This document shows, in pieces, positions 1-7,803 of a stretch of 64,000 nucleotides of DNA. The notes below the pieces were generated by a model. It saw only the letters and a program-made list of their open reading frames with translations. It was not told the origin of the DNA and did no database searches. Source of the DNA: Lactifluus volemus (taxonomy: Eukaryota > Basidiomycota > Agaricomycetes > Russulales > Russulaceae); assembly GCA_022376515.1 (NCBI GenBank), contig WTXI01000050.1, positions 62,001 through 126,000 on the forward strand. The letters are read 5' to 3'. The position numbers and the translations under genes were made by a program. The first letter of the stretch is position 1; the number at the start of each line of letters is the position of its first letter.

Positions 1-265
1 GTAGCGAAGTCAAGACTATTGACTAAGGACCTGAGTCAGTTCTGGTGACTCAAGAACTGACTCAGTGTGTCTGACTCAAGATCTGAGTCAAGAATGCTGA
101 CTCAAGATTTGAGTCATGATCCCTGAGTCAAGTACACGTCCAAAATGGCGATGCACAGCCCCTAGAAGTCGCACAGAGGGGGCTGGCCAAGGAAAGGGAT
201 CCTAGGTCATAACACAAGTCGAAAAGCAGTAGCAAATGGGCCGGACGGCCCGCATAACCGTAACA
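1..265 (-). repeat. E1 3' LTR, partial
   Basis: Identical over its whole visible length to 7539-7803. It ends in TAACA at 265, the same terminus as the other LTR. On the element's strand this is the start of U3 and includes the TGASTCA array (first sites at 32, 46, 58 and 72). The remaining roughly 660 bases lie left of the window. Confidence 0.95.
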
Positions 266-281
266 GTACCCTCTCTCCTAG
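266..281 (-). other. Polypurine tract of E1
   Basis: Read on the minus strand, the bases directly before the 3' LTR are CTAGGAGAGAGGGTAC, a purine-rich run in the expected place for second-strand primer formation. Called from position and composition. Confidence 0.7.
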
Positions 282-302
282 GCGCATGTACCACCATGCG
301 CC

Positions 303-662
303 TCAGTCACCTCTGTCCATAGACTCCCAGTCAATGTCATCATAGAGCGCCTCACCTGCATCTATGTCATCCGCGTCATACTCATCCCAGAGATGAGTAA
401 CGGGCCGCAACTCCGTGGCTTTGACAGGACAGTCCCTCCCATAGTACTGGTGGTCAGGGAAGACTCGGCATCTGTAGACAGTGCAACGCGTATGGGGGTG
501 ATGACAGTCATGGGAGTAGTGCCCCTTCTTTTGACAATAGAGGCATTCCCTCCACAAGGGGCAGTTTTCGTACTTGTGGTCCACCCCGTCCTTGTTGCAC
601 TTGCCGCAATAATATGACTTCTTCCCCCTCCTCTTGCGCTTGCCAGTGATTCTCAGAGGGCT
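303..662 (-). CDS. Zinc-knuckle tail of E1 pol, out of frame with pol
   Basis: An open stretch in the frame offset by one from pol, running across the pol stop (653-655) to a stop at 303. After a basic Lys/Arg run it has Y-C-G-K-C, then C-x2-C-x3-G-H-x4-C, then further Cys and His residues and an acidic end. The same Cys/His spacing occurs at the extreme C terminus of the E2 integrase reading frame (residues about 669-730), where it is fused in frame. I infer this is the original C terminus of pol, separated by an indel upstream (roughly 790-860). Zinc knuckles of this type usually bind single-stranded nucleic acid. The length shown is the open frame; no start codon is claimed. Confidence 0.6.
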   Translation of the reverse strand, partial: SPLRITGKRKRRGKKSYYCGKCNKDGVDHKYENCPLWRECLYCQKKGHYSHDCHHPHTRCTVYRCRVFPDHQYYGRDCPVKATELRPVTHLWDEYDADDIDAGEALYDDIDWESMDRGD

Positions 663-3600
663 GACTCCGGAATCACCACCAGACGGCCCCCCATGCGACG
701 AAGACGCGACGACGAGTGAACGTAGGCCGTCCCCATCTGCTGCACGTATCCCCTGGAGTTGATGAGCACCGTCACCTGCAGAAGGTTGGGCCCAGCTGAA
801 GACCTTCCAGGGATCGTGAGGGGATTCGGATCGCAGCGCGTGGGGGTCTCCAGCGACATGACCTCTGGCTGGAACCTCATGTCCGCTGCTAGCGTCTCCA
901 GGGCTTCCTGGATAGGCGAGAGTTGGGGAGGCGGCGTCGGGCCTGGGAGAGGAGATGGGGTCCTCGGATGATACGAGGGACTGCGGCGAGGCTCTTGGCG
1001 AGGCGAGCGGGTGGTCCTCCTGTACGGTGGAGGCGCTGATCTGGGCTGGTTCTGCTGGGGTGTCCTCGGCAAGGGACGCCTCTGAGAGGGACCACTCTCC
1101 CCCTCACAGACCGCGAGGGAGTTGAACGACGAGTCGAGGAGTTGGAGGTAGTCATCCTCCGAGTTGGGGTACTGGAACGCAAGTTGTAAGGCATTACTCA
1201 TGGAGGAGGAGGTAGTGGGGGTGATGATGGTGCGGATTCGTCTCTTCCTCTTCGCTTTTATCCTTCCTCCCCCTATCGCATTGGGGTTGCGCTGATAGAA
1301 CTCCTTAATGAGCTCCGGAGCCTTCACATTGTCAGCGGGTTCCCAACTATCATGAGCGGGTGAATATCCCTTCCAACGAAGGAGATACTCAAGCTTTTCT
1401 GCCTTCCCTTTCTTGCACGCATCAATGACCTGCTCCACCTCATATTCTGGTTCGCCTTCCATCAGATCGGGTGGCGGCTCTGCGAAGTTGCGCCCATGCT
1501 CTTCCGTCTCCTTGTAAGGTGTCAACAAGGACGCGTGGAAGACATTGTGAATGCGCCAGTGTGGGGGAAGCTGAAGGCGGTACACCACTGGGGAAATGAC
1601 GTCAATGATGGGGAATGGACCATATCTTTTGGGTCCCAACTTTGCGGACGGATAGATCGTCTTTAAGTTTGTTCCCTCCAACAACACTTGTTGTCCTTTT
1701 TCGAATGGGTAGAAATGCCTTTGACCCTTCTTTCTCTGGCGCCTCTTTAGCCACAGTTCCTGCGCTTTTTTGATAGCATCTTGGGCGCGCTCCCTAGCCT
1801 CCTTAAGCCACATTTGTCTTTGATGTAACGCTGGGACATTTGTGCCTTTTCCGGAGGGGTGGATGATTGGGTTTGCGCCCCACAAGAGCTCACAGGGAGC
1901 CTTCCCTGTGCTTGCATTCGGCCAGGAGTTGTGAACAAATTGGGCAAGAGGAAGAAGACTTGCCCAGTCGTCTTGTTGGCTGCTTCCATAAATCCGCAAA
2001 TACTGCTCCACCCACTGATTGGCGCGTTCTGATTGTCCATCAGTCTGCGGATGATAAGCAGAGCTGATGTTCTGTGTGATTCCTAGCAGTTCACACATCT
2101 GGCGGGTGAAGTGGGCAGTAAAACGGGGGTCTCTGTCCGAGATGACGTGGTGGGGGCAGCCAAAGAGAGGGAAGATGTGTTCCACATAGAGCCAGGCCAC
2201 TTCTTCTGCGTCAATTGTCTTCTGACAGGGCAAGAAGAAGGCTGCCTTCGAGCAATCGTGGTCCACTACTGTGAGGATCGAGTCATATCCCTTTGAGACT
2301 GGGAGATCGGTGATGAGGTCAAGGGAGATGGTCTGGAAAGGGATTGCCTTTGGTTCAACAGTGATCGGCATCAATGGTGGTTTAGGTTTTACAGTGTTGG
2401 GTTTCGTCATTTGGCAAGTTGCACATCCTTTAACGTAGTTTTGGACGAACTGTCGCATCGTCGGCCACCAGTAGTCCTCAGACACCTTCTGAAGTGTCGT
2501 GGCGATGCCTGGGTGCCCAGCCAAGGCGTGGTCATGGTACTCATGCAAGATCTGTCGCTTCAGATCCTCCTGGTCTGCGACCACCGGTCTCCCTTGGTGC
2601 ACCCAGTGGTGATTTACTGAGTCCAGTGGGTAGGAGCGATGCAGCTCTGCGAAATAGCTCGGTGTGCGCGCTTGCCAATCCCAAACCTGTTGTTCGAGAC
2701 TGTTGACCTCCGCTGCCCGCGCGAAGAGTTTGTCGGGCAGGACAAGGGTGTTTTCGTTATCGTGTTTCCCTTCGTCCACTCCTGGTGGTCTGGACAGCGC
2801 GTCAGCCTTGTTCAGCTTGCCTGGGCGGTGCACCAGTTTGTAATTGTAGTCCGCAAGGTCACTGAGGTACCTTGCTACGCGTCGGTTGATTCTCTGGGGT
2901 TGCCGGTAGTATCGAAGATTATTATGATCGGTGTGCACAATGGCAGTGAAGGGAGAGGAGAGGAACAAGTGTCTCCATCGTCGCAAACCCCGAATTACCG
3001 CCAAGAGCTCTCTATCATGGACGTCATACCCTCTCTCAGCTTCGTTCAATGTCTGGGAGTGGTAGCCCACTGGACAGAGCCTCTGTTTGTCGTTTCGTTG
3101 GTAGAGGATGGCCCCAGTGGCATACTGGGACGCGTCCACCTCCATCTCGAAGGGGCGGTCATAGTCAGGTCTCTGGAGGACAGGGTCGGACTCTATGATC
3201 TGGAGGAGTGCATCCAAGGCTTTGGTGCACTCATCCGTCCACTCGAATGGTCGTCCCTTCTTCAGCAAGGCAGTGAGTGGCGCCGCAAGGTGTGCAAAGT
3301 GGGGAATGAATGGTCTCTGATACCCCAACACACCAAGCGTACTCCGGACCTCCTTCACTGAAGACAAGGTTCGAGGCCATTGAGATAGTCCTTTCCTCTT
3401 CGTGGGATCGATGCGGATGGTCCCGTGTTCCACACGGATGCCAAGGTAGTCAATGCTGGTCTGCTCAAACTTGCACTTCGACAGTTTGAGGAAGAAGGAT
3501 TCTTGGCGGAACATCTCGAGGATTTCTCGGACTATCCTCCTATGTTCCTCCACGTCTCCCCCTGTGGCCACCAAGACATCGTCCATGTACACAAACACCT

Positions 3601-4759
3601 TCCCTGGGTAGCGGTTCATGATCTTCGCAAAGACCCGATCCATGCAGCGCTGAAAGGTGGCTGGAGAGTTCTGGAGGCCGAAGAGCATCACCTTTGGTTG
3701 GTACAGGCCAAAGGGAGTCTTAAACGCAGCCTTCCATCGATCCTCAGGGCGAATCTGGATGTTATGATAGCCCCAACGAATGTCTAGTGCCGTAAAGAGG
3801 GTGCGTCCATGCAACGCTTCCAGGATTTGCTCAATGCGAGGGATGGGGTACACATCTCGAATCGTCCAACTGTTCACTTCCCTATAGTCCTGGATGGGTC
3901 GGAGACTCCCATCTCTTTTCTTGATGAAGAACCAAGGGGTCGACCAAGGAGAGTTGGACTTTTCGATGAATCCCCACTGCTCATTCTCTTTCAAGAACTT
4001 CTGGGTCGCTTCCCTCTCCTCTCTCGTGAGGGCATAGACTTTACAATTGATGGAAGCTGGGGCGTCCTCCTTCAGGACAATGGCATGATCCTCTGGTCGT
4101 GAAGGTGGGAAACGATGGGATTTGTCTTCGTCAAAGACGTCCGCATAGTCCCGATATTGGGGTGGTAACACCTCGCGCTTTTCCCCACTGGCTGCCTGCT
4201 CTTGGTGCGCCTTTATGGCCCATTCCTGGGCCACATTGGTGCGATCAATGCGTGCTGGTTCCTTCTCCCTGTCCTTGTATATCTGACGAGGGCGCTGGAA
4301 CTTCCTCCACTTGGTTTCGATCCGTACTCCTCCATTCTGCACTTCCCCCTTGGTCCAATCGATGCGAGGATTGAACTCTGAGAGCCAGGGGTGCCCCAAG
4401 AGTACACGATCTTTGCCAAGATTGGTGACATAGAACCGCTGGAGAGTATCTTTGTCTCCTACGACACAGCGAAGAACACAGTACTCCGTGAGTGTCCCAG
4501 CTTGGTTCTGGGTTCCATCCACATTGTAGACGTAGCGGGGGTGAGGGAGTTTATGAGTGCTGAGTCCCCATCGGCGGACTGTGCGCTGATCAAGGAAGTT
4601 TTCCGTGGCTCCACTGTCGACTAAGGCGACATCTGCGACCGTTTTGTGGACATTTGAAAACGAAATGGGCAAATTCAAAGCATTGGCATTGGCATAGCTA
4701 ATGTACATTCGTTTCAGTCCTAAGGCTCGTACCCAGGTCGCGCGGCACGAGCTCTTCAA
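653..4759 (-). CDS. pol: E1 pol polyprotein (protease-RT-RNase H-integrase-chromodomain)
   Basis: 1368 codons without interruption. Visible landmarks: aspartic protease DSGAT (48-52); reverse transcriptase YMDD (391-394); RNase H VDASQYATG (541-549) and TDHNNLRYY (about 610); integrase zinc HHCC (H744, H749, C779, C782); integrase catalytic D814, D875 and E911 with 35 residues between the last two; chromodomain about 1103-1156. The order protease-RT-RH-IN-chromodomain defines a Ty3/gypsy chromovirus. After the chromodomain come about 210 Pro/Arg/Ser-rich residues. The frame opens at the gag stop with a TTG codon, one base back from the gag frame, so synthesis as Gag-Pol by -1 frameshifting is likely. 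All catalytic residues are present, so the enzyme could be active. Confidence 0.95.
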   Translation of the reverse strand: MKSSCRATWVRALGLKRMYISYANANALNLPISFSNVHKTVADVALVDSGATENFLDQRTVRRWGLSTHKLPHPRYVYNVDGTQNQAGTLTEYCVLRCVVGDKDTLQRFYVTNLGKDRVLLGHPWLSEFNPRIDWTKGEVQNGGVRIETKWRKFQRPRQIYKDREKEPARIDRTNVAQEWAIKAHQEQAASGEKREVLPPQYRDYADVFDEDKSHRFPPSRPEDHAIVLKEDAPASINCKVYALTREEREATQKFLKENEQWGFIEKSNSPWSTPWFFIKKRDGSLRPIQDYREVNSWTIRDVYPIPRIEQILEALHGRTLFTALDIRWGYHNIQIRPEDRWKAAFKTPFGLYQPKVMLFGLQNSPATFQRCMDRVFAKIMNRYPGKVFVYMDDVLVATGGDVEEHRRIVREILEMFRQESFFLKLSKCKFEQTSIDYLGIRVEHGTIRIDPTKRKGLSQWPRTLSSVKEVRSTLGVLGYQRPFIPHFAHLAAPLTALLKKGRPFEWTDECTKALDALLQIIESDPVLQRPDYDRPFEMEVDASQYATGAILYQRNDKQRLCPVGYHSQTLNEAERGYDVHDRELLAVIRGLRRWRHLFLSSPFTAIVHTDHNNLRYYRQPQRINRRVARYLSDLADYNYKLVHRPGKLNKADALSRPPGVDEGKHDNENTLVLPDKLFARAAEVNSLEQQVWDWQARTPSYFAELHRSYPLDSVNHHWVHQGRPVVADQEDLKRQILHEYHDHALAGHPGIATTLQKVSEDYWWPTMRQFVQNYVKGCATCQMTKPNTVKPKPPLMPITVEPKAIPFQTISLDLITDLPVSKGYDSILTVVDHDCSKAAFFLPCQKTIDAEEVAWLYVEHIFPLFGCPHHVISDRDPRFTAHFTRQMCELLGITQNISSAYHPQTDGQSERANQWVEQYLRIYGSSQQDDWASLLPLAQFVHNSWPNASTGKAPCELLWGANPIIHPSGKGTNVPALHQRQMWLKEARERAQDAIKKAQELWLKRRQRKKGQRHFYPFEKGQQVLLEGTNLKTIYPSAKLGPKRYGPFPIIDVISPVVYRLQLPPHWRIHNVFHASLLTPYKETEEHGRNFAEPPPDLMEGEPEYEVEQVIDACKKGKAEKLEYLLRWKGYSPAHDSWEPADNVKAPELIKEFYQRNPNAIGGGRIKAKRKRRIRTIITPTTSSSMSNALQLAFQYPNSEDDYLQLLDSSFNSLAVCEGESGPSQRRPLPRTPQQNQPRSAPPPYRRTTRSPRQEPRRSPSYHPRTPSPLPGPTPPPQLSPIQEALETLAADMRFQPEVMSLETPTRCDPNPLTIPGRSSAGPNLLQVTVLINSRGYVQQMGTAYVHSSSRLRRMGGRLVVIPESAL
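889..1194 (-). CDS. Overlapping +1-frame ORF after the E1 chromodomain (ORF3-like)
   Basis: 101 codons, rich in Arg, Pro and Ser, in the +1 frame relative to pol and downstream of the chromodomain. E2 has a longer +1-frame ORF in the same place (26968-27783). A stretch near the end of the E2 ORF (L-x3-T ... V-Q-x-M ... T-A ... R-L ... G ... V) is matched in E1, but in the pol frame (pol residues about 1326-1364). That is expected if one indel swapped the frames in E1. It is either a true overlapping gene broken in E1, or an accident of biased composition; the cross-element match favours the former. Confidence 0.4.
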   Translation of the reverse strand: MPYNLRSSTPTRRMTTSNSSTRRSTPSRSVRGRVVPLRGVPCRGHPSRTSPDQRLHRTGGPPARLAKSLAAVPRIIRGPHLLSQARRRLPNSRLSRKPWRR

Positions 4760-6690
4760 AAATCCTGGGGCGCAGAGTCGGTGGAGTCAACCATATCCTT
4801 GATAAAGCGTTCCTTGTCGTCGTCAGACAACTTCATAAGTCCGTCCATAAGCTGGTCGCGGGTGATTTCTTTCTTTTCTTCTTCGACAGCCCGCACTGCG
4901 GCAGGGCGCTGTGCAGGCTTACTGTCCTTGTGCTGGTTCCTTTTCTTCTCAGGGCATGAGCTACTCATGTGGCCCTGCCGGCGGCAGAAGAAACAGCGTC
5001 CCTCCGCCCGTAACTTCTTCTTTTCTTCAGGGGTAGGCCCCCCTGTGCGGATGGCGTCCACATCCATGGCGTCTGAGGGTCGTGGCTTTGCTTGTCTGCC
5101 CGGCTGGTACCTCCCCAAGGCCGCAGCGAGGCGTCGGCGGAAGTCCTGGCCTGGCCTGTCCCCAGAGGTGGCTCTGGCCTCGATCCACCTCCCTTGGCGC
5201 CTCAGGGCCGCTGCCTGCCATCCCGCCAAGGTATCGGGCAAGGTGGGTTCAAAATCAATGATCTTCTCGCGGAGGGCTCGCTTCAGCCCATCCTTGAATC
5301 GAAGGAGGGTTCCTTGCTCGTTTGGACCCCACTTGGCGAGAGCGATTAGCGTGTTGAAGTTATTGATGTATGTTTTAAGGTCCTCCCCCTGCATTTCCAG
5401 GGCGAGCAGGCTTCCCAACGCCTCCTCTCTGGCCACAGTGTTCTCGAACTGTGCTCTGAATGCGTTGTCGAAGTTCGTCCAAACCATTTCATCGTTTGGA
5501 TCAGTGGCTAGGAGGTGGTGTGGATGCTGTCGCCACATCGCCACTCCATTCATGAGGGGCTGGATGATTCCATCGACCCATTGGTCGACTGCCTTGCCTC
5601 GGATCCTTCCTATACAGGTGAGGACCCGCAGGTAAGGGTTGCTTATGGAGGGGTGGTCTCGGTTCATTTCCCAAAAGACCGAGAAGGCGCGACGGAAACG
5701 TGCGAGGTCGTCACGATCCCCATTGAAAATTTCAGGGATCGTGCCATAGAGGGCTGAAGATTGGTGTGGTTGACCACCTGCTGCCTGTCCTCCCGGAGGG
5801 GGAGCTCCTCCTCCTCCGCCTCCGCCTCCGCCTCCGCCTCCGCCTCCACCTCCGCCTCCACCGCCACCTCCACCGCCGCCTCCACTTCCTCCCGGCTGTA
5901 CCCCAGCCGGAGGTCCTCCTCCAGGTTGCCCAGAGGAGCTGAATCCTGTGATGCCAGCTAGTGCTGTTGGTGCGGTGATGGCAGTGCTGACCGCAGCTGA
6001 CCTGATGAACGCACTACCACTGGGCACACTAGGATGAGGTTGTGGAGAGGGGGAGAGAGCGGCTGGAAACATGGTGGGATCTACCAACATTCCAGTGGTT
6101 GGGTCTGTCACCATTGACACACTGATGTCGGAGTATGGCGATTCCATTTGTTTTTGTACTGGGGGCACTTGCAACGTCGAGGTTGGCTCAAGCTGCTGAT
6201 GAATTCCAGGGGGAACACTGGTCAAAGGAGGTTGTGCGGCTTGATAGACCGGTTCAAATAATTGTCCACTAGGTGAGAGTGCTTCGGGTCGTTCTGGGGT
6301 ACTTCCAGATCCTGAGCCTGCCGGTGTCAAGGACAGTGCGTGTACTGGATAGTCTGGGTGCTGTGGATCACTTGGTTTCCACCAGCCGAGTTCAAATCGT
6401 GCGATGTCGTCGTCTGTGATGTATCTCCCTATCTCTGTCGCGTAAGTCTGTTGTTTATCAAACCACTCGACGTGATACCACTTCTGGTTGATAAACTCGA
6501 TGGGCCCGTGTGGATCTCCTTTGTCAAAAGCCCAATAGGCACTTTGCTTGGGGTTTTCTTGACGTTCTATCCAAAAGGCGTGCCCAACTACGTGGTCTGG
6601 GAGGTCTGGTGCGTCTCTGGTCTCGACTCTGGAGAGCTTCCCCTTTTCTGAGGTCCAACCAACAGTTATGGAAGCCGTTTTGTCGATCAA
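4756..6690 (-). CDS. gag: E1 Gag capsid/nucleocapsid protein
   Basis: 644 residues. An N-terminal region of about 115 residues rich in Trp and acidic residues is followed by a Pro/Ser-rich linker, a run of about 26 consecutive Gly (from residue about 267, encoded by GGN codons on a (TCCGCC)n-type plus-strand microsatellite), a Retrotrans_gag-like helical domain (about 315-490), a D-A-M-D-V-D motif and a CCHC zinc knuckle (C-F-F-C-x3-G-H-x4-C). E2 Gag has the same order, including the Gly run and D-A-M-D-V-D. The stop TGA (4758-4756) sits in GATTTTTGA, five T followed by GA, where a -1 slip would enter pol. Gag assembles the particle and binds RNA. Confidence 0.92.
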   Translation of the reverse strand: MIDKTASITVGWTSEKGKLSRVETRDAPDLPDHVVGHAFWIERQENPKQSAYWAFDKGDPHGPIEFINQKWYHVEWFDKQQTYATEIGRYITDDDIARFELGWWKPSDPQHPDYPVHALSLTPAGSGSGSTPERPEALSPSGQLFEPVYQAAQPPLTSVPPGIHQQLEPTSTLQVPPVQKQMESPYSDISVSMVTDPTTGMLVDPTMFPAALSPSPQPHPSVPSGSAFIRSAAVSTAITAPTALAGITGFSSSGQPGGGPPAGVQPGGSGGGGGGGGGGGGGGGGGGGGGGGGGGAPPPGGQAAGGQPHQSSALYGTIPEIFNGDRDDLARFRRAFSVFWEMNRDHPSISNPYLRVLTCIGRIRGKAVDQWVDGIIQPLMNGVAMWRQHPHHLLATDPNDEMVWTNFDNAFRAQFENTVAREEALGSLLALEMQGEDLKTYINNFNTLIALAKWGPNEQGTLLRFKDGLKRALREKIIDFEPTLPDTLAGWQAAALRRQGRWIEARATSGDRPGQDFRRRLAAALGRYQPGRQAKPRPSDAMDVDAIRTGGPTPEEKKKLRAEGRCFFCRRQGHMSSSCPEKKRNQHKDSKPAQRPAAVRAVEEEKKEITRDQLMDGLMKLSDDDKERFIKDMVDSTDSAPQDF

Positions 6691-6866
6691 TCGCCCACTC
6701 TTTGCAAGAGGAGCGGTCTCAGTAGCCTATAAGTTGTTCACTCTAGCAAGAGGAACGAAAAATTTCTGTGCACTCTGGCACACACTTTCTCGGCCTGAAA
6801 AGAAAGTGGGCAACGGTCTGGTTCGTTCGGGGTACACTTCTTATGACGAAGAAGTGGAGGGGTAGG

Positions 6867-6877
6867 AGCTTCAGCTT
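6867..6877 (-). other. E1 primer-binding site, self-priming type
   Basis: One base inside the 5' LTR edge. It has no TGG start complementary to a tRNA CCA end. Its 11 bases (AGCTTCAGCTT on the plus strand) are the exact reverse complement of LTR bases 7451-7461, which lie 33 nt downstream of a TATA-like box, where the transcript should begin. This is the arrangement of Tf1-type self-primed elements. Confidence 0.7.
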
Positions 6878-7487
6878 ATGTCACGGTTCGCAGGGACCGT
6901 GGCTCGAAGTGAGCTTCGTTCGGGTTGGCTATTTGCTGTGGCGAGTCGCACAAGACTAGCAACGCCAAATAGTCGATTCTAGAACGCGCAGGCAAGGTTC
7001 AACAAGGAGTAGACTTGACTGTGCGAACTCTTGGGGTTCGTATCGCGTGAGGCGGTTAATACGGGCCGGCGCACGCGATGGTCGGAGTTACCGTTCCTAA
7101 AGAGGATAGACGGTGGCAGATGGATGAATGACGATGTGTAGGCTCAACCGCAACACGGGCGCGAGTGTAATTGGGATGCAAGGGAGTCTCGCCTTCCAAG
7201 GACACTCGTGAGAGGTTGAACTAAGGTTTGTGACGCGGACGCGGGGTGAGAAGTGAGACTACTTCTCACAGCGCGTTCGTATTAGGGTTCAGGCGTCTGG
7301 GAACTTGTTACAAGGAAATGGAACAAGTTCACAGATGTCTGATCGTGGCGCGAAGTACCCGGATCAAGGTACGAAGAGGGGATTCACAAGGAGAGAGGAG
7401 AAGATGCGATGCGAGTGTGAGCAGGGAACAATGAACTGCGATTCTAGACGAAGCTGAAGCTGGGGCTTTAGCTCGTCTACAGGGCCC

Positions 7488-7494
7488 TATTTAT
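7488..7494 (-). promoter_or_regulatory. TATA-like box of E1 LTR promoter
   Basis: Minus strand reads ATAAATA. The putative transcript start at about 7461 is 33 nt downstream, a normal TATA-to-start distance, and is supported by its complementarity to the primer-binding site. Confidence 0.6.
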
Positions 7495-7569
7495 GCGTAC
7501 AGAGGGCTAGCCAACTATCCTACAAAGGTCACAGTACAGTAGCGAAGTCAAGACTATTGACTAAGGACC

Positions 7570-7668
7570 TGAGTCAGTTCTGGTGACTCAAGAACTGACT
7601 CAGTGTGTCTGACTCAAGATCTGAGTCAAGAATGCTGACTCAAGATTTGAGTCATGATCCCTGAGTCA
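7570..7668 (-). promoter_or_regulatory. Array of eight TGASTCA (Gcn4/AP-1-type) sites in E1 U3
   Basis: Eight exact TGA(C/G)TCA heptamers start at 7570, 7584, 7596, 7610, 7622, 7636, 7648 and 7662. Spacing alternates 14, 12, 14, 12, 14, 12, 14, so the array is a 26-bp unit repeated about four times. Degenerate copies at 7544 (GAAGTCA) and 7558 (TGACTAA) keep the same phase. The array lies about 75-175 bp upstream of the TATA-like box, as an enhancer would. TGASTCA is the known consensus for Gcn4/AP-1 bZIP factors; a role in starvation or stress induction is inferred. Confidence 0.75.
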
Positions 7669-7803
7669 AGTACACGTCCAAAATGGCGATGCACAGCCCC
7701 TAGAAGTCGCACAGAGGGGGCTGGCCAAGGAAAGGGATCCTAGGTCATAACACAAGTCGAAAAGCAGTAGCAAATGGGCCGGACGGCCCGCATAACCGTA
7801 ACA

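Larger units (their letters stand above)
1..7803 (-). mobile_element. Ty3/gypsy chromovirus LTR retrotransposon E1 (3' LTR cut by window edge)
   Basis: Minus-strand LTR retrotransposon. The first 265 bases are identical to 7539-7803, so they are the inner part of the downstream LTR; the rest lies outside the window. The full upstream LTR is 6879-7803. In order along the minus strand come a primer-binding site, gag (6690-4756), pol (4759-653: protease, reverse transcriptase, RNase H, integrase, chromodomain), a zinc-knuckle tail (to 303) and a purine tract. From the full LTR length the whole element should be about 8.46 kb. Intact gag and pol and identical LTR segments point to a recent insertion. 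Target duplication cannot be tested because one flank is missing. Confidence 0.96.
6879..7803 (-). repeat. E1 5' LTR (925 bp)
   Basis: Bounded by TGTCACGGTT at 6879 and AACCGTAACA at 7803, which form an imperfect terminal inverted repeat with TG...CA ends. On the element's strand U3 runs from 7803 down to about 7462 and holds the TGASTCA array and a TATA-like box; R/U5 runs to 6879. Confidence 0.93.

Noticed and set aside
2639..3361. 240-codon plus-strand ORF opposite E1 pol, and similar ones at 4781-5635 and 35024-35971
   Set aside because: Antisense shadows of coding regions with strong codon bias; no family pattern.
6850..6878. tRNA-primed PBS in E1
   Set aside because: No TGG at the LTR edge and no obvious tRNA 3'-end complement; self-complementarity to the LTR explains the site better.
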